Shown in pieces: positions 39,567-48,772 of a stretch of 64,000 nt of DNA. The stretch is taken from NCBI RefSeq assembly GCF_018831625.1, contig NZ_CP065193.1:744001-808000 (forward strand). Reading direction: 5' to 3'. A program made the translations under genes and the position numbers. Source of the DNA: Spiroplasma endosymbiont of 'Nebria riversi' (GTDB taxonomy: Bacteria > Bacillota_I > Bacilli_A > Mycoplasmatales > Nriv7). Each line of letters starts with the position of its first letter. Positions within the stretch are counted from its first letter, which is position 1. The notes beneath the pieces were generated by a model that was not told where the DNA came from, did no database searches, and saw only the letters and a list, made by a program, of their open reading frames with translations.

Positions 39567-40708
39567 TTTTAATTTTGTAGAAAAATCTTGATATTTACTG
39601 AATATACCTAATTTTAGGTATATTTTTAATATGATAGAGGTGGATAATAATTATGGAAAAAATAATTCAAGAACTAGTAAATACTTTAACAGATGATCAA
39701 TTTTTAGAATTTTATGAAAAAGTCAAACAACAAGCAGAATTAATAAAAAAAAAACGTTTAAATGAAATTGATCAAAAATTTAGAGCACAAGGTATTAAAT
39801 TCCCTAAATGTGAATTTTACCATCGCGTTAAAAATGGACATAATTCAGAAGGAAAACAAAAATATTTATGTAAAAATTGCCGTGCAAGTTTTGACGCTTT
39901 TCGTAATCATTTTATTTATTGAAGTCATTTAAATTATGAACAATGAAATTTATTGATTCAAATTTCATTGCTGGGGCAATCTAGTAAAACAATTTCTCGT
40001 TTTATTAAAATTACATTAAAAACTGCTTGATATAATCGTCAAAAATTAATGAAATCAAAACAATTAGAAAATACCCAATTAAAATTTAAAAAATTATCTG
40101 GTAAAATCCAAATCAATGAAACATTTATTAAAGAAATTCATAAAGGAAATTTCAAACATAAAACTGATCCACGAAGAATTCGCCTTGACCCATTCGCAAC
40201 TAATACTAAATGCTGTATTCAAATGGCAGTTGATAATAATAACAATATTTATGTTAAATCCACAAACACCAAACGTTTACAAAAACAATGAGTTATTGAA
40301 AATATGAACAAAGAATTAATTAACCAAAATTCAATTATTACTTCTGATATGCAAAAATTATATTTTTTAGTAGAAAAACAAACAAATTCTACTTTATGTG
40401 TAACTAAAACAACAATTAATCCTGAAGCTAGTTATCGTAACTTAAATAAAATCAGTAAATTACAATCTAGTCTTAAAGAAGCCTTAATTCATTATTATGG
40501 TTTAGGTTTTACTAATATTCAAAATTATTTAAATCTCTGAAAATGAAAATACCAACATAAGGGTTTAACTCCAAACCAACAAACAGCGGTATTATATTTT
40601 AATGTATAAAAAATTAAAGTAAAAATAGTAATTTTATATAAAAGTCTTTTAAAATTATCAAGTTGATGATTTTTTTTATTTTATCAAGAGTTTTCGACAA
40701 AATTAAAA
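39567..40708 (+). mobile_element. IS1595-family element, copy 5
   Basis: Both ends present. Inserted after the nadD/yqeK remnant and before the small secreted-protein locus. Confidence 0.86.
39653..40609 (+). CDS. IS1595-family transposase, open frame but catalytic Asp changed
   Basis: 318 residues open throughout under code 4 (one codon shorter in the Lys run). The first catalytic Asp is replaced: IQINETFIK instead of IQIDETFIK. The zinc ribbon also reads FPKC for CPKC, losing a zinc ligand. Full-length but almost certainly inactive. Confidence 0.8.
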
Positions 40709-40771
40709 GAAAATTTTTTATGTAATATACCACAGACTTATGACAAGCACAAGAGGTTTTTTAAAAAAGGG

Positions 40772-40894
40772 ATGATAAATTATCAAATAATGCAGGAAAT
40801 TTTTAAAAAATGTTTTATAATTGAATTCCAAGGTAAAGAAATTGCAGAGCAAGATTTAGAGAAAGGAAAAGGTGTTATTAATTTTATTAATTAG
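40772..40894 (+). CDS. Short protein, unidentified
   Basis: 40 residues, MINYQIMQEIFKKCFIIEFQ then GKEIAEQDLEKGKGVINFIN. Start ATG follows AAAAAAGGG. No hydrophobic helix. It sits between a ~40-base sequence shared with 14131-14170 and a secreted-protein gene 29 bases downstream, so probably part of a small operon whose first gene was cut by IS1595. Function unknown. Confidence 0.4.
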   Translation: MINYQIMQEIFKKCFIIEFQGKEIAEQDLEKGKGVINFIN

Positions 40895-40923
40895 TAAAAA
40901 TTTACAAAAAGAGGTTAATTAAT

Positions 40924-41223
40924 ATGAAAAAATTACTAGGAATTTTAGGAACAATAATAATATCAGGAAGCGGAATGACAGGGATTGTTGCTAACAGTCC
41001 AATACCAGCAAAACAAAAAAACCAAATAAAAACAGGTGAAGAAAATATAAATATGGAAATTACTGTTAGTGGAAAAAATTACACTGAAGCAAATAAAGAA
41101 GAATTAATTATTTTAGTCACATTTATGTCAGAACTAATAAAAGAAAAAGAAAAAATAATTAGAGAAGCAAAAAAACTAATTGAATTACAAAAAGCACTTA
41201 TTACATATTACGAAAAAAAATAA
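40924..41223 (+). CDS. Small secreted protein, unidentified
   Basis: 99 residues. A Sec-type signal peptide MKKLLGILGTIIISGSGMTG with cleavage likely after GIVANS, followed by a Lys/Glu-rich helix (FMSELIKEKEKIIREAKKLI) that could form a coiled coil. AAAGAGG lies 7 bases before the ATG. Signal peptides of this MKKLLGILGTI type recur in Spiroplasma exported proteins. No conserved domain recognised; candidate surface or host-interaction protein. Confidence 0.6.
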   Translation: MKKLLGILGTIIISGSGMTGIVANSPIPAKQKNQIKTGEENINMEITVSGKNYTEANKEELIILVTFMSELIKEKEKIIREAKKLIELQKALITYYEKK

Positions 41224-41288
41224 ACAAAAAAGTGATTTATTTTTAATTTGATAAAAAACAGTTTTGATTTTATCAAAATATTCACAAG

Positions 41289-42371
41289 TTATTTTCTTGA
41301 AAATTCTTGTAATACTTGAAATGGAGTTTTAGTGTTTAATGATGAATGACGGCGTTCAAAGTTGTAAAAATAATAATATTTGTTTAAATAATGTTGGAGT
41401 TCATCTTGATTTAATTTTTTATCCTTAGCATAAAATAATTTGGTATAATGTTGATGGAATCGTTCAATTTTGCCATTTGATTGTGGTGAGCGAATCGGCG
41501 TGGTTTCGTGAACAATTCCGTTCCTCGAAAGAAAGGTTGTAAAAGGCCTTTCTTTTACTTTGTATAATTTTTTATTATTTCAGTTAGTGGTAGTAAATTC
41601 GGGAGCATTGTCATTACGAAGGCGTTTAATTTTTATACCAATTTCGCCAAAATCTTTCATTGCTCTTTGCGTGGCATTAATCGCATTATTAGTTCCTAAA
41701 CTATCATAAACATAAACAAATACTATGCGTGTCATTTCGTCAATAAAATCATAAATGTAATATTTTTTATCAACCGGAAAATTTGATGTGGTAATAATTT
41801 TGGCATCCATTTGTAAAAGACCAATCTCGGAGACTTCATACCGCTTAAAATGGCGTTTCGTTTGTTTGATTTGTTGTTTTAATTCTTTTCAACGAGGGTC
41901 ATTTTTAATTCAACGATAAAAAGTTTTGATATTTTTCGGAACTTCTGAATTTGCGACATCGTGAAAACCGGTTTTTAAATTGTTAAATAAAGACCACATT
42001 CCGCTAGCTTGAAGATTTTTGTAATCAAAATATAAATCACATACTTTTTCGCGAGAATTTAAACTATATTGATAATTAAGATTTTGTGGTTTTGTAGTTT
42101 TAAACAATAACAAATCTAAATTGTCAGAATAATAAGCGGTCATAATTTTTTCTGCCCAACGATAAAAGGTTTTCGTTGCATTCTTAAAATATTTTTTAAT
42201 AAGTTTTGTTAAAGTGATTTCTTCAATATAGAAATAAGTACATAAATTTAAATAGGCAGTAATGCGTTTTTTAGTTTTATAGTAATAAGGATTACGACAA
42301 CTGGCACTTAATCAACTTTGTGCTTTTGCTTTTAAATCTGTTAAATCGGCTTAAGAAATAATATATTTCAT
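41289..42371 (-). pseudogene. Integrase-core (rve) transposase, early nonsense codon
   Basis: 361-codon frame from ATG 42371 to TAA 41289, with TAA at codon 7 (MKYIIS then TAA, ADLTDLKAKAQSWL). A helix-turn-helix region (KIKTFYRWIKNDPRWKELK) is followed by an rve core: LLQMDAKIITTSNF (Asp), IKRLRNDNAPEFTT (Asp) and SRNGIVHETTPIRSPQSNGK then IERFHQHY (Glu), closest in motif spacing to IS481-like enzymes. No later ATG near the start restores the N-terminus. It lies beside the plectrovirus block, and some SpV1-type viruses carry transposase genes, so it may be viral. No inverted repeats were recognised at its edges. Confidence 0.65.
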
Positions 42372-42445
42372 TTTTAAACTCCTTAAATTAAGAAAATCGC
42401 ATTACAAAAAATACGATTTTCAAAAATATTTATTAAATTACTAAA

Positions 42446-42862
42446 TTAATGAGGCATTTCCATCGAAAATGAAGTTATTCAAAAATTACCTGAATTATAA
42501 CCAGGAATACTAGCAATTGTTATTTTAACATTAACGATTTTATCAATACTATAAGTTTTATTTTTTAAAACTCCATTTTTTTTATAAAAATCAAAAACAC
42601 TAGAAATAATATTACCATTACCGTCGTTATAAACAATATAGAAATCAGAATATCCAGTATCAGAGGGTAATTGATTTTTAACACTATTAATTTGTAATCA
42701 ACCCGTTAAATAGTTACTAACACTTGTATTAACAAAAGAACTATTTAAAATCTCAGCAAACTCCAAATTATATTTTTCTTCAATTTTACTATTAGTAGAA
42801 TTACATGCAGAAACTAACATTATATTTGCTAAACTTAACGCAATTAAAAATTTTTTATACAT
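42446..42862 (-). CDS. Lipoprotein related to the N-terminal domain of the P1-like virion protein
   Basis: 138 residues: MYKKFLIALSLANIMLVSAC with lipobox VSAC, then EFAEILNSSFVNTSVSNYLT, DFYIVYNDGNGNIISSVFDF and SGNFWITSFSMEMPH. Residues from EFAEIL to the end are ~95% identical to codons inside the P1-like frame at 42985-44793. AAAGGAGAAG precedes ATG 42862; an upstream ATG at 42880 would place the ribosome site inside the gene. Either a tandem duplicate of the P1 N-terminus or the true N-terminus moved by rearrangement. Confidence 0.65.
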
Positions 42863-42984
42863 CAAAACTTCTCCTTTCAAAAAGAAACTATATTACACAT
42901 AATAAATTTAAAGCTTATAAAAATTTTCACATAACAAAACTTCTCCTTTCAAAGGAATTATATTATAAAAAATAATGGCAATAT

Positions 42985-44793
42985 TTAAGAGAACTTTTTT
43001 AATATCATTAGTAAGAGTGCTAATGACACTACAAATTCAAATAACATCTGAAATGCCGGAATAACTTCAAACACCGGAAAGGCAGTTTTCGTAAAATTAA
43101 TTGTTTTTTTGACAATATCTGCAAGGGGGCGAATTAAAAGATTAATCCCTGAAAGACCAAGTAATCAATTTAACATTCTAACAGAAGAGTGCTGAATACC
43201 ACACGATATTGCACTAAATAAACCTCAATAAGAACAGTTAGGTGTTGGGATTAAGTCATGCATATTACCACTTACTCCGCCACCAATAAAAGCTGTTGAA
43301 TTCAAAATGTTAAAATCGTATAAAGAATAATGATATTCAATGCTTTCATTTTTCTTTTTATATAGCGGAAAAGTTAGCGTAAAAATATTAATCCCATACA
43401 TTACATCGACTTTAGCATTATAAAAATGCAATTTATTATTATTAACATTCCATAATTGGTTATCATAGGCTTTTAACACATTAAAATCTATTTGATAAGA
43501 ACTTTTACCAATATTAAAACCATTGGCAATTTGTTTATCTTTAACAAAGAAATAAGAACGGAAAATCCTATTCTTACTATTTTCGATTGTTGAACCAAAG
43601 TTAATTAAATACTGTTTGGGATAAAAAGTAATTAATGAGCGATAGAAAAACCCCGTTTGTAAAACATTTTTAGGAATTTCTTGCATTCCGTTATAACTTA
43701 ACCCTACATAAGCATAAGCATCCATATCAAAACTCGCATAAAAGAATTGTTTAAAAAAACCACCTAAAACTTTATAAATTTTATCAAATAAACTGAAATA
43801 ATACTGATTCGATAAATCCTTTAAATAAAAAAACATAAAATCTTTAAAATCAGTCTTTAATTTGTTATCATAGCGTAAAAAATAAAAAGTATTACCATAA
43901 TAATTAATTTGTCCAAAAAAAACATTAATAAAATCTTCAGTTCAACCATCAAGTAAAATAAACTTAATTAATTGTTCATCATTCAAATAAAAAGTAACCG
44001 CCCCTAAAGAAATTTCAATTCTAAAAACATCGCTAAAACCAGAAAATTCTAAGCTATCAAAAAAATATAACGAGTTTTCAGGTTCAAAACTACGAATTAA
44101 AGTAAATTTACTATTTTGTTTAAAACCATTTAATTCAATTGACATTTCACTAATATATTTAAAATTATTATCAAAGAAATTAAAAATGGGTACTCAATAT
44201 AAATAACTATAATTAAATTTATCAAAATCTCGCCGTTGTGTCATTAAATAATCAAGTTTATCTTGAAACTGATTATACTGATATTCACCATCCTTTTAAG
44301 TTATTTCTGTAGGCAAGGGTTGTTCGTTATCTTTTTGTGGTAAAGAAGGCATTTCCGCCGAAAATGAAGTTATTCAAAAATTACCTGAATTAAAACCAGG
44401 AATACTAGCAATTGTTATTTTAACATTAACGATTTTATCAATACTATAAGTTTTATTTTTTAAAAATCCATTTTTTTTATAAAAATCAAAAACACTAGAA
44501 ATAATATTACCATTACCATTGTTATAAACAATATAGAAATCAGAATATCCAGTATCAGAGGGTAATTGATTTCTAACACTATTAGTTTGTAATCAACCCT
44601 TTAAATAGTTACTAACACTTGTATTAACAAAAGAACTATTTAAAATCTCAGCAAACTCCAACTCACAACTTTTACCACATCGACCGGGATTGGTGGCTCG
44701 TTTTTGTCGTTTTATAAAGGATTGTTCCATATCGGGTTTTGGTGGTTGTCTTGTATCAAAGAAAGCACCTAATGGTACCAAACCAATAAACAA
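42985..44793 (-). pseudogene. Plectrovirus P1-like large protein, N-terminus replaced and nonsense codon
   Basis: 603-codon frame. The first 45 codons (FDTRQPPKPDMEQSFIKRQ) are foreign. Then come EFAEILNSSFVNTSVSNYLK and ISSVFDFYKKNG, a TAA at 44296-44298 after LPTEIT, and then KDGEYQYNQFQDKLDYLMTQ, FKDFMFFYLKDLSNQYYF, NVLQTGFFYRSLITFYP and a C-terminal hydrophobic anchor (FEFVVSLALLLMILKKFS). Size, Tyr/Phe-rich body and C-terminal anchor fit the large ORF1/DUF3688-type protein of Spiroplasma plectroviruses, thought to act at the virion tip. Broken by the nonsense codon. Confidence 0.7.
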
Positions 44794-44817
44794 TTATAAT
44801 AAAATCAAGAAACAATC

Positions 44818-45201
44818 TTATGTATCTCATCTACACCTTAAAACTCTCTTTATCGCTTTAAAAGCGTCAGAAAATTTATAATGATTATGTTGTGGGCATT
44901 TGCAATTAACAACTTGCATTAGGGGCTTTCTAAAAACTTTATTAAAGTAATAACCCCTAATAATTAACTTAATACCAGTTATTAAGAAATAAACGATTAA
45001 TAATCAAAGATAAACATTAAAAAATACACTTTGAAAATTTAATGGTATAAAATCTTTAAAAAATTAACCCCCTTTAATTTGAAGAATCGTTAAAAATACT
45101 CAAATTATAGTAATAACACTATGAAGTATGATAAAAAAATGTATAAAACTTAAAACGCTTTTAAATCATTTAATACTTAATATTTTCTTTAACTTTTTCA
45201 T
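44818..45201 (-). pseudogene. Plectrovirus two-helix membrane protein, nonsense codon
   Basis: 128-codon frame from ATG 45201 (AAAGGAGTT upstream): MKKLKKILSIKWFKSVLSFI, helix FIILHSVITIIWVFLTIL, TAA at codon 46 (45064-45066, after IKGG), second helix VYLWLLIVYFLITGIKLII, and a Cys-rich tail (VNCKCPQHNHYKF, RCRW). The short N-terminal peptide could still be made. Located between the P1-like gene and the 84-residue membrane protein. Confidence 0.65.
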
Positions 45202-45227
45202 TTTTTAACTCCTTTCAAAGTATTTTT

Positions 45228-45482
45228 TTATTCAGTAGGTCCTCGTAAAATTAAATATATTGTTGATAAAATACAAATCGTCCCTAAAATTTGGAAAATC
45301 GGATGTTTGGAAAATAACCTTATCATTGGTTTAAACAAATCTAAAATTTTAATATTATTTGATAGAACTTTATTAAAATATTCTAAACCCTCACGCACAT
45401 GGGCTCATAAACCTAAAAAGTCATTTAAAGCAAAAATATAAAAAACAGCAACAAGAATAAATAAAATTATCAATTTAAACAT
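45228..45482 (-). CDS. Plectrovirus membrane protein (84 residues)
   Basis: MFKLIILFILVAVFYIFALN, WAHVREGLEYFNKVL, IFQILGTICILSTIYLILRG: two hydrophobic helices separated by a polar segment. It parallels the gene at 36629-36901 and follows the MENL-family gene in both places. AGGTAGG is in the ribosome position. Probably a minor virion or assembly protein; role inferred from conserved order. Confidence 0.7.
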
Positions 45483-45491
45483 TTTAAAAAC

Positions 45492-45800
45492 CTACCTTTT
45501 TATTCGCCGTCCATGTTGGTTAACTCACGGTCTATTTTTATGACTATTACCACTGAATTTCTTAATTGGACCACTAGATGATTTTTTCTTAGCTCCTAAA
45601 TTAGCAACTGATTTTTGATATTTTTTACGAAATCCAACTTTTGGTCGTTCAATATGAATACCTAAAATGCCGCCAATTACAAGATTTATCAAAAGCATAA
45701 TTAGTGGAAAAATAATAATGCGAATATCTGTTCCAGGAATGGTTAAAGTTCAAATTAAATCAAAAACTTTATAAAACGTATCGCCAATCAAACTAGCCAT
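45492..45800 (-). CDS. Plectrovirus MENL-family membrane protein, N-terminus interrupted
   Basis: From ATG 45800: MASLIGDTFYKVFDLIWTL, hydrophobic helix IIIFPLIMLLINLVIGGILG, then a basic tail (RKKYQKSVANLGAKKKSSSG) to TAG 45492, 102 residues. The homologue at 36342 starts MENLAKMTDFL. Here the matching upstream start (ATG 45818, with AAAGGAG) gives MENL followed by TAA (45804-45806) and then KM, so the normal start is lost. Reinitiation at 45800, four bases after the stop, could still yield nearly full-length protein. Confidence 0.65.
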
Positions 45801-45832
45801 TTTTTATAAGTTTTCCATTTTTTTAAACTCCT

Positions 45833-46699
45833 TTACTTATTTTTCTTATTCAGATTATTTTTTAACTTAGTAAGTATCTTACTGAATTTTTCCATTTTTA
45901 AATATTCTAACGCTTCAATATCCATTACATTATCATTTCAAAATTTATGTTGATAATTATCATTCAAAGCACGATTATTTAATTCACGCAAGAATGATAA
46001 ATATTTATTATCATAAAGGTTTAAAATTGACATCGGAATTTTTAATTTAAAGAAATAAATGTCTAATTCCGGAATGCTACGATACTTGATTTTGCGACCT
46101 TTTTTATCGTTTTTAGCATTAATTAAAGTTAATCGTCATTGTTCGTATTCACTTACGGATTTAAAAGTGCCATAAATAACTTGTAAATAAGGACGAAAGA
46201 TGCTAACTGGTTTTTTTCTAATACCAACAATTATTGAATTAGCAATATCGCGAACTTTAGCTCATATATGTTCGGCTCGTTGTCCGCTTGCTAATACGAT
46301 ATGAGTAAATTGCCGTGCTGAAGCAAAATATTCTTGTAAACCTTGGGCCGCCCTATCATTTTCTTTATAGTCAGTTCCTTCTAAAAATAAGTTGGTTTCA
46401 TCTCATAACAGCAAATGCTTTTCTTCTAATATCGGATAATTATAATCTAATAAAGACATATGCCCTAATGAAAGCATTTGTTTATCCGTAATCGGAAAAG
46501 TAGAAATTGTTTTTCAACCACTTAATAAGTAAGAAGCCAAAACCATTAAAACAGTTTTTCCAGTCTCTAAGGCGCCAATTACTAAATTTAAGGGTGAATT
46601 TAATAAGAAATTAATAAAACTACGACAAGCAAAAAAATGAGAAATTTTAGTATATAAAATATACAAAGCAATTAATAAATAAATAATATCAAATAACAT
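45833..46699 (-). CDS. Zot-like assembly ATPase of plectrovirus
   Basis: 288 residues. An N-terminal hydrophobic helix (IIYLLIALYILYT) precedes Walker A GALETGKT (residues ~43-50). KHLLLWDETNLFLEG is the Walker B-like strand, and QFTHIVLASGQRAEHIWAKV resembles sensor-type segments of Zot/pI proteins. The family (zonula-occludens-toxin N-terminal domain, phage pI) drives extrusion of filamentous phage through the membrane. Several UGA Trp codons occur. A C-terminal scrap of a second copy is at 36271-36335. Open and apparently intact, although surrounding virion genes are damaged. Confidence 0.82.
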
Positions 46700-46702
46700 T
46701 CG

Positions 46703-46825
46703 TTAACTTTGGGGATTATAATAATGCAAAAGCACACCATAAAATCACGCAATAATAAATAAAGTGCGATTTAAAGCGACAAAATCATATAATCTTAAAT
46801 TTATTTTTTTAAACAATAGCACCAC
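46703..46825 (-). CDS. Plectrovirus very small membrane protein
   Basis: 40 codons from GTG 46825: VVLLFKKINLRLYDFVALNR, LFIIAWFYGVLLHYYNPQS. One hydrophobic segment. AGAAAGTG lies upstream; the stop is 3 bases before the Zot-like ATG. Start uncertain; kept because it fills the gap in a compact viral order. Confidence 0.4.
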
Positions 46826-46853
46826 TTAAATCACACTTTCTTTATTTTTATTA

Positions 46854-47096
46854 CTATCTGCAGGGCATTAATTTTTCAAACATTTTGAAAGCGATTAAAA
46901 ATAAACCAATAATCACACCAAGCAAGAAAACTCAATATGTAGCAAAGAAATTAACAACATTTGGGATATTACCACCAATAATATCAGTTCAAATATTGCC
47001 GAACTCTGTAATCAATGCTTTTCATAAGTTAGTAACCGCTTGTTCACCAGTAATTGCTGGTGGTGTTGTTACTCCATCAAGAAAAATTCTAAACAT
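46854..47096 (-). CDS. Plectrovirus major coat protein candidate
   Basis: 80 residues: MFRIFLDGVTTPPAITGEQA, amphipathic region WKALITEFGNIWTDIIGGNI, then a strong helix TYWVFLLGVIIGLFLIAFKM with Lys-rich end FEKLMPCR. A short protein with amphipathic N-part, single helix and basic end placed just before the Zot-like gene has the design of filamentous-phage pVIII-type coat proteins. A strong ribosome site (AAAGGGGGTGATT) precedes the ATG, as expected for the most abundant viral product. Confidence 0.7.
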
Positions 47097-47341
47097 ATAA
47101 TCACCCCCTTTATAAACAAAATATGATTTAACCGTATAAAAAAAATAACCATAAATAAGACAATAAATACTAATGCCATCCAAAAAGCAATGTTTGCTAT
47201 TAAAAGTCAAAGTGTTTTTTGAGTTAAATCAATTTCTTTACCAGAAACCCGCGCCAGAATGGTTGTAATTTGAATAAATAAATCTCAAAAATACAACTTT
47301 GTTATTTCTCAATCTAAATCTTTTCAAACAACTAAAAACAT
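47069..47341 (-). CDS. Plectrovirus small membrane protein (90 residues)
   Basis: MFLVVWKDLDWEITKLYFWD, then LWLLIANIAFWMALVFIVLF with a long hydrophobic helix. Its end overlaps the coat protein start by 28 bases, containing the coat ribosome site. Role unknown; the overlap suggests coupled translation. Confidence 0.6.
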
Positions 47342-47346
47342 AATAA

Positions 47347-47496
47347 TTATCGCTTAAAAGGTCAAAAGAGTAGAAAAATAATGGCCGGAAACAGCATTAC
47401 AATTATTAAAATTGAAAACAAAAATATAACTTGAGGTGGTAAATCGGCAGTTGGATAAATTAATTCAATTAACTCAATAATTATTTTTTTAAACAT
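47347..47496 (-). CDS. Plectrovirus small membrane protein (49 residues)
   Basis: MFKKIIIELIELIYPTADLP then helix IFLFSILIIVMLFPAIIFLL and WPFKR. The stop is 5 bases before the next ATG. It could be a minor coat protein; no motif beyond the helix. Confidence 0.55.
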
Positions 47497-47506
47497 TTTC
47501 TAAAAC

Positions 47507-47719
47507 CTACTTTTTAATTTCTTTTTCATCTTGTTCTAATAAATCTCGCTTAAACTTTGGAATAAATATTCTTTGTGCATAAGTAAAATCTTTTGGTAGC
47601 TGTTTTGCTTCACTACCATATTTCTTTTTATCTTTAAAAAACCGATAAATATTAACAGCAATATAATATGCTAGTAATAATGTTAAAATCGTAAAAAACA
47701 CTAATTCAAAAATACTCAT
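47507..47719 (-). CDS. Plectrovirus small membrane protein (70 residues)
   Basis: MSIFELVFFTILTLLLAYYI anchors the N-terminus. A charged cytoplasmic-type tail follows (RFFKDKKKYGSEAKQLPKDF, LLEQDEKEIKK). AAGGAGAAAAG is the ribosome site. Function unknown. Confidence 0.6.
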   Translation of the reverse strand: MSIFELVFFTILTLLLAYYIAVNIYRFFKDKKKYGSEAKQLPKDFTYAQRIFIPKFKRDLLEQDEKEIKK

Positions 47720-47749
47720 TTTTCTTTTCTCCTTAATTTTTTAATTAAT

Positions 47750-47944
47750 TTATTGTTTTAAACAATTATGTTCAAAAAAATCAACATAAAGTCAATTATC
47801 ACCAACTAAATCAGTTCTAACAGAATCAACTGCAAATTTAGACGCTCAAATTTTTTGTTCTAATCCGGTTTTTTTATTAATAGAATATATAAACTCTTGA
47901 CAATAATCTTTGCCAGGATCATCCACACTAACTCATATTTTCAT
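47750..47944 (-). CDS. Plectrovirus small acidic protein
   Basis: 64 residues: MKIWVSVDDPGKDYCQEFIY, KKTGLEQKIWASKFAVDSVR, NWLYVDFFEHNCLKQ. Alternating strands and aromatic residues without a membrane helix are compatible with a small ssDNA-binding (gene V-like) protein, but no signature proves it. GGAG is in the ribosome position (TTTTGGAGTTTTAGAA). Confidence 0.55.
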
Positions 47945-47971
47945 TTCTAAAACTCCAAAACTATTTTTTTA

Positions 47972-48082
47972 TTACATCAAATCAAAAAATTGCAGTAACT
48001 TAGTTAAATAACTCACTCATCCATAACTAGCAGGCGGAGCATACGCTTTCCGCACTGCTTCGCCATTATAAATATCAACCAA
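47972..48082 (-). CDS. Possible short plectrovirus ORF
   Basis: 36 codons if started at TTG 48082: LVDIYNGEAVRKAYAPPASY then WVSYLTKLLQFFDLM. The open frame reaches further upstream without an ATG. Kept because it fits the tight viral gene spacing; start very uncertain. Confidence 0.35.
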
Positions 48083-48135
48083 GATGTTTTTTTTATTTAC
48101 CTTTATTCTTAAGGTACCTTAAAACACCTTTAAAA

Positions 48136-48465
48136 TTAATTTTTAAAATAATTAAAACTTACATCTTTTTTATCATTCTCTTTTTCGGCAATAAAAAAAT
48201 TTAACAATTCTGGCCCTATAATCAAATTAGACTCCTGCTCTTTCTTATTAACTGAAACCAACTGATACTCACCATTTCTAATTATTCCAATACAAATAGA
48301 ATTTTCATATCTTCCTTTATAAACAAATCGCTTTGAAAATCAAATACCAATAGGATTACTAAATCACGGAATTTCTGGTGCTTTAATAAGAATTGCGTTT
48401 TGTGTTTCTTTTAAAAGATATTTTTTAGTATTTAAAAAAATATTTTCAATATTTCTCACATACAT
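48136..48465 (-). CDS. Plectrovirus-type first gene, unknown function
   Basis: 109 residues: MYVRNIENIFLNTKKYLLKE, NAILIKAPEIPWFSNPIGIW, KRFVYKGRYENSICIGIIRN, ending KDVSFNYFKN. It shares spacing and motifs (FLN.KKY, NAIL, W..KR.VY) with 19041-19418. Both sit immediately downstream of a repeat-rich stem-loop region, so this may be a DNA-binding or replication-control protein; that is inference. AAGGATGG precedes the ATG. Confidence 0.6.
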
Positions 48466-48772
48466 ACCATCCTTACAAATATATTTAGTTATATTAAACT
48501 AAGTTATATTTAACTTAGTTATCTAACTAAGTTAAATATTTATTTTGTTAAACATTTATGTTTAACAAAATTTGTTAGTAAACTTCGTTTACTAATTAAC
48601 TTAGTTTATTACTATCAAGGCATAAAAAAATACAAGGCATAACTAAAAATAATAAATATTAATTTAACCTTATATTTCTTGTAATAAATAAATGAGCTCG
48701 TATTTATTTATTAATTAAAAGCAAGTTTGTAGAAACCAAAATCTTGTCATATGTATATGGTTTCCACAAATT
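48466..48772. promoter_or_regulatory. Plectrovirus-type stem-loop region
   Basis: No gene. Nested inverted repeats: AACTAAGTTATATTTAACTTAGTT near 48500-48523, TTTGTTAAAC-ATTTAT-GTTTAACAAA near 48554-48579, and TAGTAAAC-TTC-GTTTACTA near 48587-48605. Equivalent in position to the stem-loop region at 19496-19642 and likely the viral origin or main promoter region. Beyond 48610 only AT-rich sequence to the IS1595 fragment. Confidence 0.5.

Noticed and set aside
42698-42880. Longer start MKGEVLMYKK for the plectrovirus lipoprotein
   Set aside because: The first ATG places AAAGGAGAAG inside the gene, whereas the second ATG gives a standard signal peptide with the ribosome site in the right place.
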